A stretch of DNA of 64,000 nucleotides from Atopsyche davidsoni (lineage: Eukaryota > Arthropoda > Insecta > Trichoptera > Hydrobiosidae): positions 6,795,001-6,859,000 of the forward strand of contig JAILWY010000028.1 of the NCBI GenBank assembly GCA_022113835.1, written 5' to 3'. The translations under genes and the position numbers were made by a program. Positions 44,301-54,239 of this stretch are shown in pieces; within the stretch, counting starts at the first letter, position 1, and each line of letters opens with the position of its first letter. The notes beneath the pieces were generated by a model. It did no database searches and was not told where the DNA came from. It saw nothing but the letters and a program-made list of their open reading frames with translations.

Positions 44301-47300
44301 ACTCCGAGGAGGTAGGGAAGATTATTTTTTTTGGAGGCTATAAACTTCCAAGTATTGTGAGCAAGTATATATGCTGCTATACAAAAACCACGATGATAAA
44401 TAAATAAATATATGTTTCAGGTTGTACTTTGAGGTTTGATATTTTATTTGAAAATCAATGGAGTTATAAGGTAAAATAAAAATAAAAGTAGGCGAGAGGT
44501 TTGATCAAGGGTTGCAACGTTTCGAATTCACAGTGGATGAATTGGTTTAGTTACCACGTGTGCGGAATATTAAAGGACGCAGACCGACATCACCAGGCAT
44601 TGTCCCCGGGCTGGGCTCACCTGGCGGGCCTCACCTGGCGGCCAGCTGCGCCCTCGCACGCGGCGATATGCATCCGCACACGTAAACGGATCATCCTCCT
44701 CGCCAGCATCACTGAGCTATCCTGTCACCGATCCGGAAGCGGCCCGGAAGCGCCAGTCGGGGAGAGGAGTTTCTCAAAGGATATTAACTAGCCTCTTCGC
44801 ACAAACGCGACTTGCTGATCGAGAGGTCGATAGACTCCTCGTTTATATTATTTGAAATTGCATGTCTAACGATTGCGAAGTAGCATTAGAAATATATATA
44901 TATAATAAATAAGGGTGCTACTTTGAATGGATCTTTATTTGGGCTCCCCTCTCAAAACATTCTCGCCTCGTGAACGCGATTTCATAAAGTCCCCACAGAC
45001 GATGACTAACAAAACGGATTAGAGCAACTCACCGGACTAGTGATGGGCCGCGCACTATATTATATATAAATAAATATTTAAAAAGTATCTGATTATTCAT
45101 GCCTCGGTAAATATTTCGGGTACTTCCTTCAAAGCTGGATTCATCGTTCCAGAGAGCGAATACCTCAGCAGCTAATACTACTGTGGTCGAGTTGAAACAT
45201 CTGTCTATTTGTAAGCATGGATTACAAATGAGCACAATCGATCCGAGCTGATTTGTTTTCACTGAGACAGGGAGAGCGAGAGTCAAACTGTAGAATTGCC
45301 ACATAAAATGGATATATCTATATTATGTGGATTGAACGTCAATCAAGTGCGTATCTATTACCTATACAGGTTTATATTATTACTAATATGATTAGGCACA
45401 TTATTTCACACATTGAAGATGATTAAAGAAACACTCAGAAAAATACTATCGTAATTCGTGTAGGATACGAATCCACATATACCCAAGCTTACATGGCCAG
45501 TGCATTACCATTATGCTAATGAATCACCTAAAGAGTTTCTTCAATCATCTTCAACGTGTGAAATAATGTGCCTAATCATATTAGTAATAAAATTGATAAT
45601 TCGTATGATTCGGTCAAATGAATCGAATATTGCAAACGATCGGGACACCCCTAGCGCGGGCGTCCTGGAGGCCACGGGAAGACGGCAGATGGGCGGCCCT
45701 CCCAGGAGGGCGACTCCCTCCGAAAACTAAATTAAAACCCTCCCCTCGGCAGCGCCCCTCAGATATATATAAATACACATCCATCAGCTCGGAGACGCCA
45801 TCGACACTGAAGAAGTGTCGAGGAAGTATTAAACTTCGTAGACTTCGCTTGGGGGAGTCGCTCGCTCCGTGCACTCGTCATTGTTCAGAACCAAGAAGCG
45901 GGGCGGCGCTTCCGCTCGACTCCCCGCTGCACTAGTCGGTGGCGGAGCAGTTTGTCGGCTGTTTTGCGAGCGGGAGACACCTCAAAGTACATATTATCCG
46001 GGTGCACTCCGGCCGCGGACAGGGTGGACGCGTGGGGAAGGGGCAGACCCGGCGCAGGATGCTTCTCTGGTCCGTGCTCGTGTCCAGTGAGTCCATGGAG
46101 AATGAGTACAACAATTGAAACGAAGCAGTCGCATCCGGCTACGCAAACGAAGCTACGAAGAGAATAGTCTTGAAAAAGACCACGCCGAAGTCACAATATG
46201 AGTGTGAGCCCACACGATTTGTGGTAAAGACGTGACTGTATATTCTTTTAAACTTATATTATTGATTTTTGTGAAGACCGTCTCACAGGAAATACGATTT
46301 TGAATATTTAATTGGCATAATAAGTACGTTGTTTCATTTATAGGATATGATTGTTAAAAATTGTTGCCTGGTACTAGTGATTCGTTGGCATAATTGGTAA
46401 TGCACCGGCCATGTAATCTTGGGGATGTGGGTTCTCGAATCCCCCACAACAAATCAAGATGATATTTTTCTAAGAGTTTCTTTAATCAATTTTCAATATT
46501 TGATGTACTCAACGAGTTATCCGGACCGATTCGACGCTCCCCCCCGCCTCGAATATTCCACTGATTTGAGATGAGTTCATGTTTTTATTTATCCCGTACA
46601 ATTAAAAACAACGCCAACTCCTTCGGGCATAAACAAAAGAAAGCAGTTTTTCTTCGACCGATTTGGTGTGATCGATTTCAGATTCGCGATCCAGGCCGGC
46701 TGGTAAATTTCTAGCACCCCGGAAAAGCTTCATTACTCACAAAAAATAAATAAATACGTTAATTATTGCACCGCAGTGTATTTTTTTTTTGTTTTTTTTT
46801 AAACGCACGCTTGACTAAATTTATTTTTGAACAATTGCTAAATCTGTGTCCGCTCTTTTGCCTACTTCGCTTCAATGAATTGCATCGTCTGCCGTTCCGC
46901 TCTCGCGGGGTCGTTCAGCCGCCGGGTTATTTTTGGGTATCCCTATTCCTCGAGCCTGGAGACGATGCATATTCTTCATCGAGTACCATATACTCATGCT
47001 GAGCCAGCGTTCATGATTTTCTAAGGGAAAAATAATATAGTGGGTCCCCGCGTCCTTCTAAAGGTCTGCGCAAATCCTTTCTTCACAAAGCTCTGACGTT
47101 TTGATCTGATACTCCTTCTGCAGAAGGCTACAGAAACAATAGCGAGACCCCCTCACCTCGACAAGGTAGTCCAAGATCCTTTACACCCGCTCGGGGTGCA
47201 GAATGGCAACCGTGCACAAGCAACAGAATGGGGAGTCCTATTCTTCATAGATATACTCTATTGACGCATATTCTTCTACAGAATGCAAAAGCTGGACAAG

Positions 47301-48567
47301 TTACTGTCCCCATTTACAAAAATCGACTTCTTACTGAAATCTTTGTTTGCTCACATACGATTTGTTAATATAGCAATAAAAAAATAATAAAAACTAGCTG
47401 TGTGCCCAAGTTCTGCCCCCGGGAGTCTGTTATTTTCGAGCGGCGCGTTTCGCAAGCCGCGCCGTCTCCGGAGGAAAGTGGAGCAGAACAATTAAGCGGG
47501 GGCTAAATCGGTAGCCTCGGCCATTATATCACACCATGCACCGTCTGTCTCCTTTGCCAAGACGACCGTGACCAGAAGGGAAGATCTCGAGAGGAGAAGC
47601 CCAAGCCTGAAGAGCACGACGAGCCACTACTTTTCATGGTTTTCAGCGCATCACGGAGACGCTGTCTCTATAGATAGTCAGGGACGAATGACAAAGGACA
47701 ACGCGTGCTCCCTGGGATAGACCAGCTGTCGAAAAAAATTAATAATAAAAAAAATGCATCGTCTCCGGCTTTGAAAGAGTAACCCGCGAGAAGCGACACG
47801 ACTTGCAATTAGCATCGGTGTTTTTTTGTGGTTTCGCCTATCTATGCAAACAACACAAAGGAGGACGCCATTGGCGAGTTACCGTTACCAAGTTGCCGTC
47901 GGTCGTGCCGCAGGGGGAGGCTTCCCTCCCCAATTTCCCCGCACACGCCGGAGACGGGACGACTCTGCCCTGCCGCAAATGATCCCCGAGGTTGGACGAT
48001 CGCAGCCGATGGAGAAAATGGTTAACAAAGGGATCCGCGGTGTGAGCCCCGACGGTGGTCAAAAATCGGCAACGAGGCCGGCGGCCCCTCATCCCGGAGG
48101 AGAGCAGGTGTCGCGCGGGCAGCTGGCCTTTAACTTTTCCACCTGCCCCTACAGGTGGAAAAGTTAATTAACATCGTTTTCCCAACATGAACAAACCGTT
48201 TTCCGTTCAATATTTACTGTTCTGTTGTATTGTTACAAATGAGAGCATCGCTCTCGGCGGACCAGGATAATAAATAATATTCAATCATTGCCCCATTGCA
48301 GCAAAATTGCACAGTCAATTGTACCCGGGGACGTTTTCTAACGAACTCGGGCAAGTGCCCGCACCGGAAACGGTATCGCAATGGCTATTGGACAATGGAT
48401 GATACAATGCTTTTCGGGATCCGAACCGTCGCCGGGGATCGATTTCACTCACCGAGGCCCATCTTCTTCCTGATCTTCTTCAGCATGCGCATCTTCGGCC
48501 TGGGCGACTCCGCGCAGCGGCAGGGGCGCGGCGCGGCAGCCGGCCCGGCGCAGCCCGACATGCCCAT
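41321..48567 (-). CDS. neur: Neuralized E3 ubiquitin ligase, complete, 6 coding exons
   Basis: Exons: 48567-48453, 43811-43624, 43505-43242, 42993-42427, 42243-42088, 41872-41321. They join to 1842 nt, 613 residues. The N-terminus (MGMSGCAGP...) holds the polybasic motif KMRMLKKIRKKMGL, matching the phosphoinositide-binding motif known in fly Neuralized. NHR1 spans about 60-213 (LTFHAVHGDNVRLSRD ... YGNCTGVQFID), NHR2 about 262-416 (MTFHRTCGRHIRL ... DYGS-like DVFGGTRRVQVL), and the C3HC4 RING 560-602 ([20 protein letters not shown] ... CPMC) ends in RDVIRTYKS. In the family, NHR1 binds the Notch ligand Delta and the RING ubiquitinates it, driving its endocytosis. The linker between NHR2 and RING is Ser/Gln/Asn-rich and shorter than in flies. 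An in-frame TGA precedes ATG 48567. Intron 1 is 4.6 kb and full of repeats and E-boxes. Confidence 0.95.
44618..44648. promoter_or_regulatory. E-box cluster in neur intron 1
   Basis: CACCTG at 44618-44623, CACCTG at 44632-44637 and CAGCTG at 44643-44648 fall in 31 bp of GC-rich sequence. CAGGTG and CAGCTG are the core sites of proneural bHLH dimers, and neur is a known proneural target in Drosophila. Function here is inferred. Confidence 0.4.
45315..45600. mobile_element. SINE copy followed by an inverted SINE piece
   Basis: 45315-45527 is a minus-strand copy of the tRNA-derived SINE (B box decayed to GATACGAATCC-like). 45530-45600 is the same body in plus orientation (GAGTTTCTTCAATCATCTTC, GTGCCTAATCATATTAGTAAT). 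The two bodies (about 45375-45436 and 45534-45596) form inverted arms around the tRNA-like head. Confidence 0.65.
45620..46100 (+). promoter_or_regulatory. CpG-rich promoter-like block inside neur intron 1
   Basis: GC- and CpG-rich DNA follows a TATA-like TATATATAAATA at about 45764-45775, with an arthropod initiator-like TCAG about 20 bp downstream (somewhat short of the usual spacing). It points in plus direction, opposite to neur, and leads to the candidate exon at 46059-46086. Confidence 0.35.
46059..46086 (+). CDS. Candidate first coding exon with signal-peptide start
   Basis: ATG at 46059 begins MLLWSVLVS, a hydrophobic start as in a signal peptide. It runs into a consensus donor (TCCA, then GTGAGTCC) after 28 nt. 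The CpG-rich block and TATA-like word upstream are consistent with a plus-strand gene that starts inside neur intron 1. No continuing exon was identified, so it may be spurious. Confidence 0.3.
46368..46500 (+). mobile_element. tRNA-derived SINE with consensus A and B boxes
   Basis: GATTCGTTGGCATAATTGG contains the A-box consensus TGGCATAATTGG, followed by TAATGCACCGGCCATG and a B box GGGTTCTCGAATCCC (one or two extra bases). The SINE body AAGAGTTTCTTTAATCA follows. It retains the clearest RNA polymerase III promoter words of the family. Confidence 0.65.
46985..47240 (-). mobile_element. LINE-associated repeat fragment
   Basis: Shares CATGCTGAGCCAGCG, AAAGGTCTGCGCAAATC, AGGCTACAGAAACAATAGC and CCGTGCACAAGCAACAG with 50870-51140. 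The latter ends in a reading tail ...MVANLR on the minus strand. Confidence 0.5.
47241..48129. other. Part of neur intron 1, GC-rich toward exon 1
   Basis: No exon was recognised. GC-rich frames at 47826-48167 have no family resemblance. Confidence 0.4.
48130..48167. promoter_or_regulatory. Perfect hairpin with two E-boxes, neur intron 1
   Basis: The arms TTAACTTTTCCACCTG (48130-48145) and CAGGTGGAAAAGTTAA (48152-48167) are perfectly complementary over 16 bp with a 6-nt loop CCCCTA. The stem ends in CACCTG/CAGGTG E-boxes. It is 285 bp inside intron 1 from the exon 1 donor. Confidence 0.7.
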
Positions 48568-49260
48568 CTCGCTGGTCCCTCACGACCGCGCTCCCGGGAC
48601 GGGCATCGCCCGGGAAGAACGCTCGCTCGTCAAAACCGCTTCCGGTGTCGCCGGGGTCTCCTCGTCCCCTTCCAGATATCTCCCCCGGGCCGGATGCGGG
48701 CTCGCCGCGGGCCGGAAGTCGTCACGGCTGGCGGGCGGCGCGCTGAATATTTCAACACATCGATCCCGAGGACTTCCCTGACGCGAAGACCGAAGGTTTC
48801 CCTCTTGTCGCGGAGGAGTTCACTGTCGCAGCGCGCGGGCCTTCCGCTGTCGTGTTACCGTTTTTTTTTTTTTTTTTCAATACTAATTGGAGCGGAAATT
48901 ACACAGTTTCACGCAATGATTCGTCCGACTTTCACGGGCGAACCGTCGATTTCGATGCTCGTTGTGAAAAAATTTCCCGTCGCCCGATCGATCGACAATA
49001 AGCACTGGGACACTCAGTAGCACGATTTAATCCGATTGGAGTGTGGAAACTATTAGATATATTTGTATTGTTTTGAACAGAGTTTCGCGGAGAGACGAAG
49101 AGACGGAGACCACGAGCATCCAGCGCGGCGGCCGCGCGTGCACTGAGGGGAGCTCACGCCGAGCAGCTGCCCCAGCCCCCCTCCTTCTTAGTCTCCCCAC
49201 TCCGAGCTCCGACACATACAACACATGGGTAATGAAAAATACGATCAAAATATACCTACG
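48568..49260 (-). promoter_or_regulatory. Presumed 5' UTR/promoter region of neur
   Basis: GC-rich DNA continues upstream of ATG 48567 to about 48850. After an AT-rich gap a second GC-rich stretch lies at 49080-49200. The transcription start could not be fixed, and no TATA box is evident. Confidence 0.4.
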
Positions 49261-49389
49261 AACTTATAACATGCCCTCGTCTTTTCGGGATAAAATAAAA
49301 GTTTTGAAGATGTTGAAAAATTTGACAAAAAATTTGAACTGAAGGGGTGATGACATCGAAAAATTAAATTTGGGGTCTACGAGAGTGGA

Positions 49390-49765
49390 TCCCATTTAAG
49401 CAGGTCATCACCAAAATACCACAGTGGATTATCAATCCATACGGTGATATTGAAGAATCGGAAGTCGTACTGCAAGAAGAACTGATCGGAATGAGCACTA
49501 ATGAAGAACTGAAGGTGCAGTTTAGAAAGGGATATCAGCAATTTTGGCTTCAGAGAGACATACCTGCTGTTTATCCTGCATTATGAAGGTTTTTGATAGC
49601 TTTACCATCTTCATTCCTCGGTGCGGTTGCCATTCTTCTTACAAAAAAAAGAAATAGATTGGAAATCACTGGGCGAGGAGATTTAAAGTTAAATCTGACT
49701 AATTTGAAGCCAAATATTGAAAATTTGCTATCAAAGCATCAGACCCACCGCTGCCATTAAAAGTA
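49390..49765 (+). pseudogene. hAT-type transposase C-terminus (FAM200/ZBED-like), frameshifted
   Basis: The first frame reads INPYGDIEESEVVLQEELIG, then NEELKVQFRKGYQQFWLQ and IPAVYPAL, a stop, and KVFDSFTIFIPR. After a frameshift the next frame reads KKRNRLEITGRGDLKLNLTN followed by KPNIENLLSKHQTH. This is the C-terminal dimerisation region of hAT-like transposases related to the domesticated FAM200/ZBED5/SCAND3 proteins. The N-terminal part is missing. Dead copy. Confidence 0.8.
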
Positions 49766-49828
49766 TTGATTTATTTTAGTGAATGTTACTATATTTGCAT
49801 TTTGTGAGATTTTATTTTATAAAGGTAT

Positions 49829-50175
49829 ACAGTAAAACCTCGATAGAACGGACCCCTGTTAAACGGATTTCGGATGTATCAGACAAAAAATCCGGTCAAA
49901 AATTAAATATTAGCATGGCTACGGAAAACAGGAAAACTCGACAAGGGGTCGACGGGTCAAAAAGTTTGGGAGCCTCTGGTTTCCGCGTCGGTCAAGCTAA
50001 TCTCCAAATGCCTAAACTTCGATCGGAAAAACACATATTTATCATATTGAAAGTGAATTTATAAAAAATAAAAAAAATCCTACCCGTAGAAGAAGGGATG
50101 CACCGAATTTTTCGCATTTAATTTTTTTTTATTGGTGCAGTAGATTTTTCGCAAAAAATTTCCTAAAATTATCAA
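49829..50175 (+). mobile_element. Pogo/Tigger-like terminal sequence plus repeat family copy 2
   Basis: It starts ACAGTAAAACCTCGATAGAA followed by CGGACCCCTGTTAAACGG, the typical terminal sequence of pogo/Tigger-like DNA transposons. From about 49990 it matches the repeat at 2010-2350. No transposase frame was seen. Confidence 0.5.
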
Positions 50176-50869
50176 AAATGTCCATAAGAACCCGAAACAA
50201 ATAAAAATTTGCCACAAATGGACGATTCTCTGATGCTGGAAATTTCTAAAAATTATTACATTAACTAATGGAAATTCAGTATTGTATTTGATTCGATACT
50301 TAGTTTGATAATTTTAATGGGATTGGGTTTATTACAACTGAAAATGTCGAAAGGTGTAAGATAAGATTTATTTGCACAGATGTGCTGCTAGAAGACGATA
50401 AGGAATCAACGGATGCAGAGACACGCAATGAATTATCACTTTGGCGGATTCAGAGACACTGCATGTCCTGAAATTTTATCTTTCGATAAAAATCGAATAC
50501 GCGTGATCGATTAGGGGACTTCAACTATAAATATTGAAGCGACATACACGAAACACAACATCCTCTTTTGATACATACTTGGTTGGTGAGAATAGGGTGA
50601 GAAGAACCGGAAGCGATACTATTATCATCTGCCAGGCTCTGGTCAGAGGCAGGATCCCTCCAGGCCCGGAGCCCGGAGACCAACCACATGCTGTTTTTTT
50701 TTACCTTAATACTATTTTATACTTTAAAAATTATTAACGAGTTTCACTTATTGCTGAGCACCATGCGAAGCCATTATAATCTCCAAGTATAATAGAAGAG
50801 CGGAATAAATATTGGAATTGAAAATTATAACATTTTGAACCCTTTCAGACTTTAAATTCTTCTTTATCG
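50176..50869. other. Non-coding DNA, nothing recognised
   Basis: AT-rich. Short frames only. Confidence 0.4.
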
Positions 50870-51140
50870 AGTGCCTCTCCTCAGCGGAGGTTGGCGACCA
50901 TTTCCCTGAGCATATACCCATGCTGAGCCAGTGTTTTATTAAGTTTTATATTGCAAGTAAAGGTCTGCGTAAATCTCTTCCCTACACTACAGCAGGCTAC
51001 AGAAACAATAGCAAGGTACTTCCGGAGCGCATCCCTGCACAACCATTCCAAGTCCACTACCCCATTACCGATCCTTTCCACACGCTCAGGGCACAACAGA
51101 ATGGCAGCCGTGCACAAGCATCAAAATGGGGAGAGCGGGG
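50870..51140 (-). mobile_element. LINE-associated repeat, RT-tail end
   Basis: The minus strand reads ...LAQHGYMLREMVANLR, the end common to this group of LINE ORFs, then GGAGGTTGGCGACCATTTCC on the plus strand. Related to 46985-47240 and 15920-15990. Confidence 0.5.
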
Positions 51141-51189
51141 AGACTTTTAAGGGTCCAGGTCCCATAATCGAGTTTTTTTGATCATTTTC

Positions 51190-51560
51190 TAGTCCGTTTT
51201 GCGAAAAATCAACTGCACCAATCAAAAATATTTAAATGCAAAAAGTTTGATACATTCCTTCTTCCGAACACAATATATTTTTATTCCTTATAAATTTACT
51301 ATTAATATGATAAATATGTGTTTTTCCGATTGAAGTGTAGGAATTTGGAGAATCGTCCGGTACATTTTCCAAGAATCCCAAATATTGAAAAGTCTTTTTT
51401 TCAATTGGAATTAAAAGATTAAATATAAACCATGTGCGTCATGTTAATTTAAAAATTTAAAAAAAAAAAATCTTCAACAAACTTTGGTTTTGAAGAGTCG
51501 TCATTTTATCCAATTTTTCAACATGTTCAAGACGATAATTAAATAATAAAAAATAGATAA
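51190..51560 (-). repeat. Interspersed repeat family, copy 3 (inverted)
   Basis: Reverse complement shares AACCAAAGTTTGTTGAAG and ATATTTATCATATTAATAG-like words with 2010-2350 and 49980-50175. Confidence 0.55.
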
Positions 51561-51670
51561 ATATAATTTATAGTTTTTTCAATACTCTGTAAAAAAAATC
51601 AACTTTCGACATAGAAAAATAAAGTGACAATTAAATTAATTAAATGACACGATTTCGCCAGGTAATGGAC

Positions 51671-51702
51671 TGCCTCTGGTGTCCGGTTGGACACCAGAGG
51701 CA
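51671..51702. repeat. Perfect 14-bp hairpin
   Basis: TGCCTCTGGTGTCC, loop GGTT, GGACACCAGAGGCA. All 14 pairs match. Confidence 0.85.
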
Positions 51703-52506
51703 CCATTAAAAGGCTGGAAGCAACTGCCTTAAAATATTAATTTTTCACATTTGTTTGCCGGTTTATTTTGTAATACTCAATTTTTGTACAAAATGTACGA
51801 ACAGCCAAACGGCTAGGAGATTGCGATAGTTTTGGGGAGTATTCCGGTATCGGGGGCCCCGGGATGACGAGCCCTGGCCGGTGTATTCCCGGCGCACCTG
51901 GTGCCCCGCCGGCCAGCTGCCGGGGCTGGCGGGGCTGCCGGGGCTGGCGGAGGCTCCATTGAATGCGCAGTTAGCAGTGCTGCTATTTCAAATGGCGAGG
52001 ATCGACAGTCGAGAGGGGCCAGCTTCTAAAAATTTTATCGAGAAAATTTTTCTAAAAGCGTTTCGCGACCGAATCGCCGTCCCGAGCACTGTGCGGTTGA
52101 AATATGTTTTTTTTTGTAAAGATTTGTATAAATGACTCTAAACCTAGGCGTGTCTGTATCGCTGACATAGTGTATTTTAATGTTAAGTAATTCAAGATGC
52201 TTTGTTGGTCGCATGGACGGCACGCCAGGTGATTCCGCGCGCATAATTGCTCCAAAAACCGACTCTTAATTGCATACTGTCGAGTGGCGCAGCCCGCAAA
52301 GCTGCACCCGGAGAGTTTAATCGAGATAGCCCGGTTAGCTAGGAGATTACGATATTTTTGTGCCGGCGGAAGCCTACGAACACTTTCAACTTCTACTTCG
52401 TTTCTATTACATTCTACCTGTGTTTTTCTCTTTCACAATTGTTTTTTTTGTTGCAAAATAGGTACCTGCGAGTATAAAGAGGTGCGGGTGTGTGCGGGTG
52501 TGTGCG
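51703..52506. other. Non-coding, one GC-rich patch
   Basis: 51850-51960 holds GGGGCTGGCGGGGCTGCC-type short repeats. No gene was recognised. Confidence 0.4.
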
Positions 52507-52536
52507 ACCATCAGCTGGCCCGCAACAGCTGATGGT
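52507..52536. promoter_or_regulatory. Hairpin made of two CAGCTG E-boxes
   Basis: ACCATCAGCTG (52507-52517) and CAGCTGATGGT (52526-52536) are perfect inverted repeats with an 8-nt loop, in GC-rich DNA about 4 kb upstream of the neur start. A plausible acceptor (AAAATAG at about 52462) and donor (GCAG, then GTGAGCGG at about 52559) bracket it, but the frames between them close quickly. Confidence 0.45.
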
Positions 52537-52559
52537 GACGTCTTGCAAGGAGAGCGCAG

Positions 52560-54239
52560 GTGAGCGGCCGCTACCTGTGCGGGGTGGGCAAGCTCATCTT
52601 TAACATTTCTCTTGGGAGCCAAATCTCTTCAATTTAAACTTCATACTATGAAATGCGCCTCTAACCCTTTATAGGGCATAAGCTAAAAGCGGTTACATGT
52701 GTATTCACCTTAAGAATCACCCTGCGTATAATAATCGACGAAAATTGATTTTTATTGGTAGAAAGCGTAGTTCGGGAATGGGAATGTAACCATTGCTTTA
52801 TAAATTTTTAAAATCTTCAATAGATGAGATTGAAAGTATTGTTTACAAAATGGTTGTATCCGAAAGTTTCATTAAGGTGAATTTGTATAATGTTCTCGGA
52901 TTATAATTAAGATAATCTTAACTTTTGTTGATAATCAAGGTATGTATTATTATACGCAGTATGAACCTTAAGGTAAGTACATATGTAACCGTTTTTGGTT
53001 TATGGCCTATAAAGGATTAAATATTTACAATACCACGGGTCGACCGCGTCACAAATAGAGTTTTGCCCAGAACGCGAAAACAAGAACTCCTATTGAGCCT
53101 AGAAAATATTTACATATCAGCATAAAGCACGGCCATTCGTATCAGCATGTCAACGGGTTGTCATTGTTCACATCTTTGATAATGGACCTGCCCCGTCGTA
53201 CGTCGATACGCGATTCGTCACATTTGAGTGCATAATTTAATATATATATATATAAATTTTATTATTTGGATAATATTGAGTTTACCGGGTGTTTGGGAAG
53301 GAACGCACCGAGATGATCGGGTCGGAAAAAAAATGACGTGAGGAAAAAAACGCGAACAACTGTCGCGCACCTGGACCGCGCAGCACGCGCGCGCGGCCAA
53401 CGGGAAGAGCCGGCCGTGCGAGCGGGACGGAGCTAGCGGGGCGGCGGCGCGCGCGAGCGAGACGGCTATACGCCGGTACCAAATTCAAATCATCAACAGA
53501 CATTCGCCTTCTGTCAACATTTGCAACAAAGAAAAAGTGAGGTTAACTTTTTTTAAAGTATTATGCGGAATGTAGAAATGTATTGTTTTCGTTCAAGATA
53601 TTGCGTTCTGTTGCAATCAATGCAAATTTAGCGGTCGGTGCACATGCACCGATCTACGATTCTAAAATAAAATCTAACTTGTCAAAATCGAAACAAATGA
53701 AGATTTTTATTTGAATTAATTTAGAGCCCCCGGCGCACGACGCGTTAGAGATACTCGCTTCCTTTTATATTGTTATTCTATCATGTTCATTGATAAATTG
53801 AATACGCAAATATTTTCGCCGGCCTTTTGATCAACACATCAACATACATCAAAATACATCAACTCAAAATGTAACGCACCGCCGACGTGCTCAAATAATA
53901 GATAGTTGCGAGATCAGACTATTATTTCAATTATTTAAATCTTACACCCGCTTGACTTGCGCGACAGCGACTCCCCCGGCTTTCCAATATTTATTTATAT
54001 ATTTTTAACACGCGGGGGCCACGCTCGAGACGATTTAAAATTTATTTCACGGGACCTTTATGCGCGGACGTCGACGTAAATTCACACAATAAACGGATTA
54101 ATTCATATGTGAAATCTAACCTAAAAAATATTTTTTTTATTCGTTGATTTAAAATGCAATATTCAAAATAAGCGAAACCAATGATAGATCTTAAAGTTTC
54201 AATAAAAAGGCTTTCCTGTTGTAAATTATATAATACATA
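52560..54239. other. Non-coding DNA with a CpG-rich block
   Basis: 53360-53480 is strongly CpG-rich and could be an unassigned promoter. A minus-strand frame from ATG 53503 over it is Arg/Ala/Pro-rich and unrecognised. The remainder is AT-rich. Confidence 0.35.

Noticed and set aside
48296..48781. 161-codon plus-strand frame
   Set aside because: It is the antisense shadow of the neur first coding exon and its GC-rich 5' flank.
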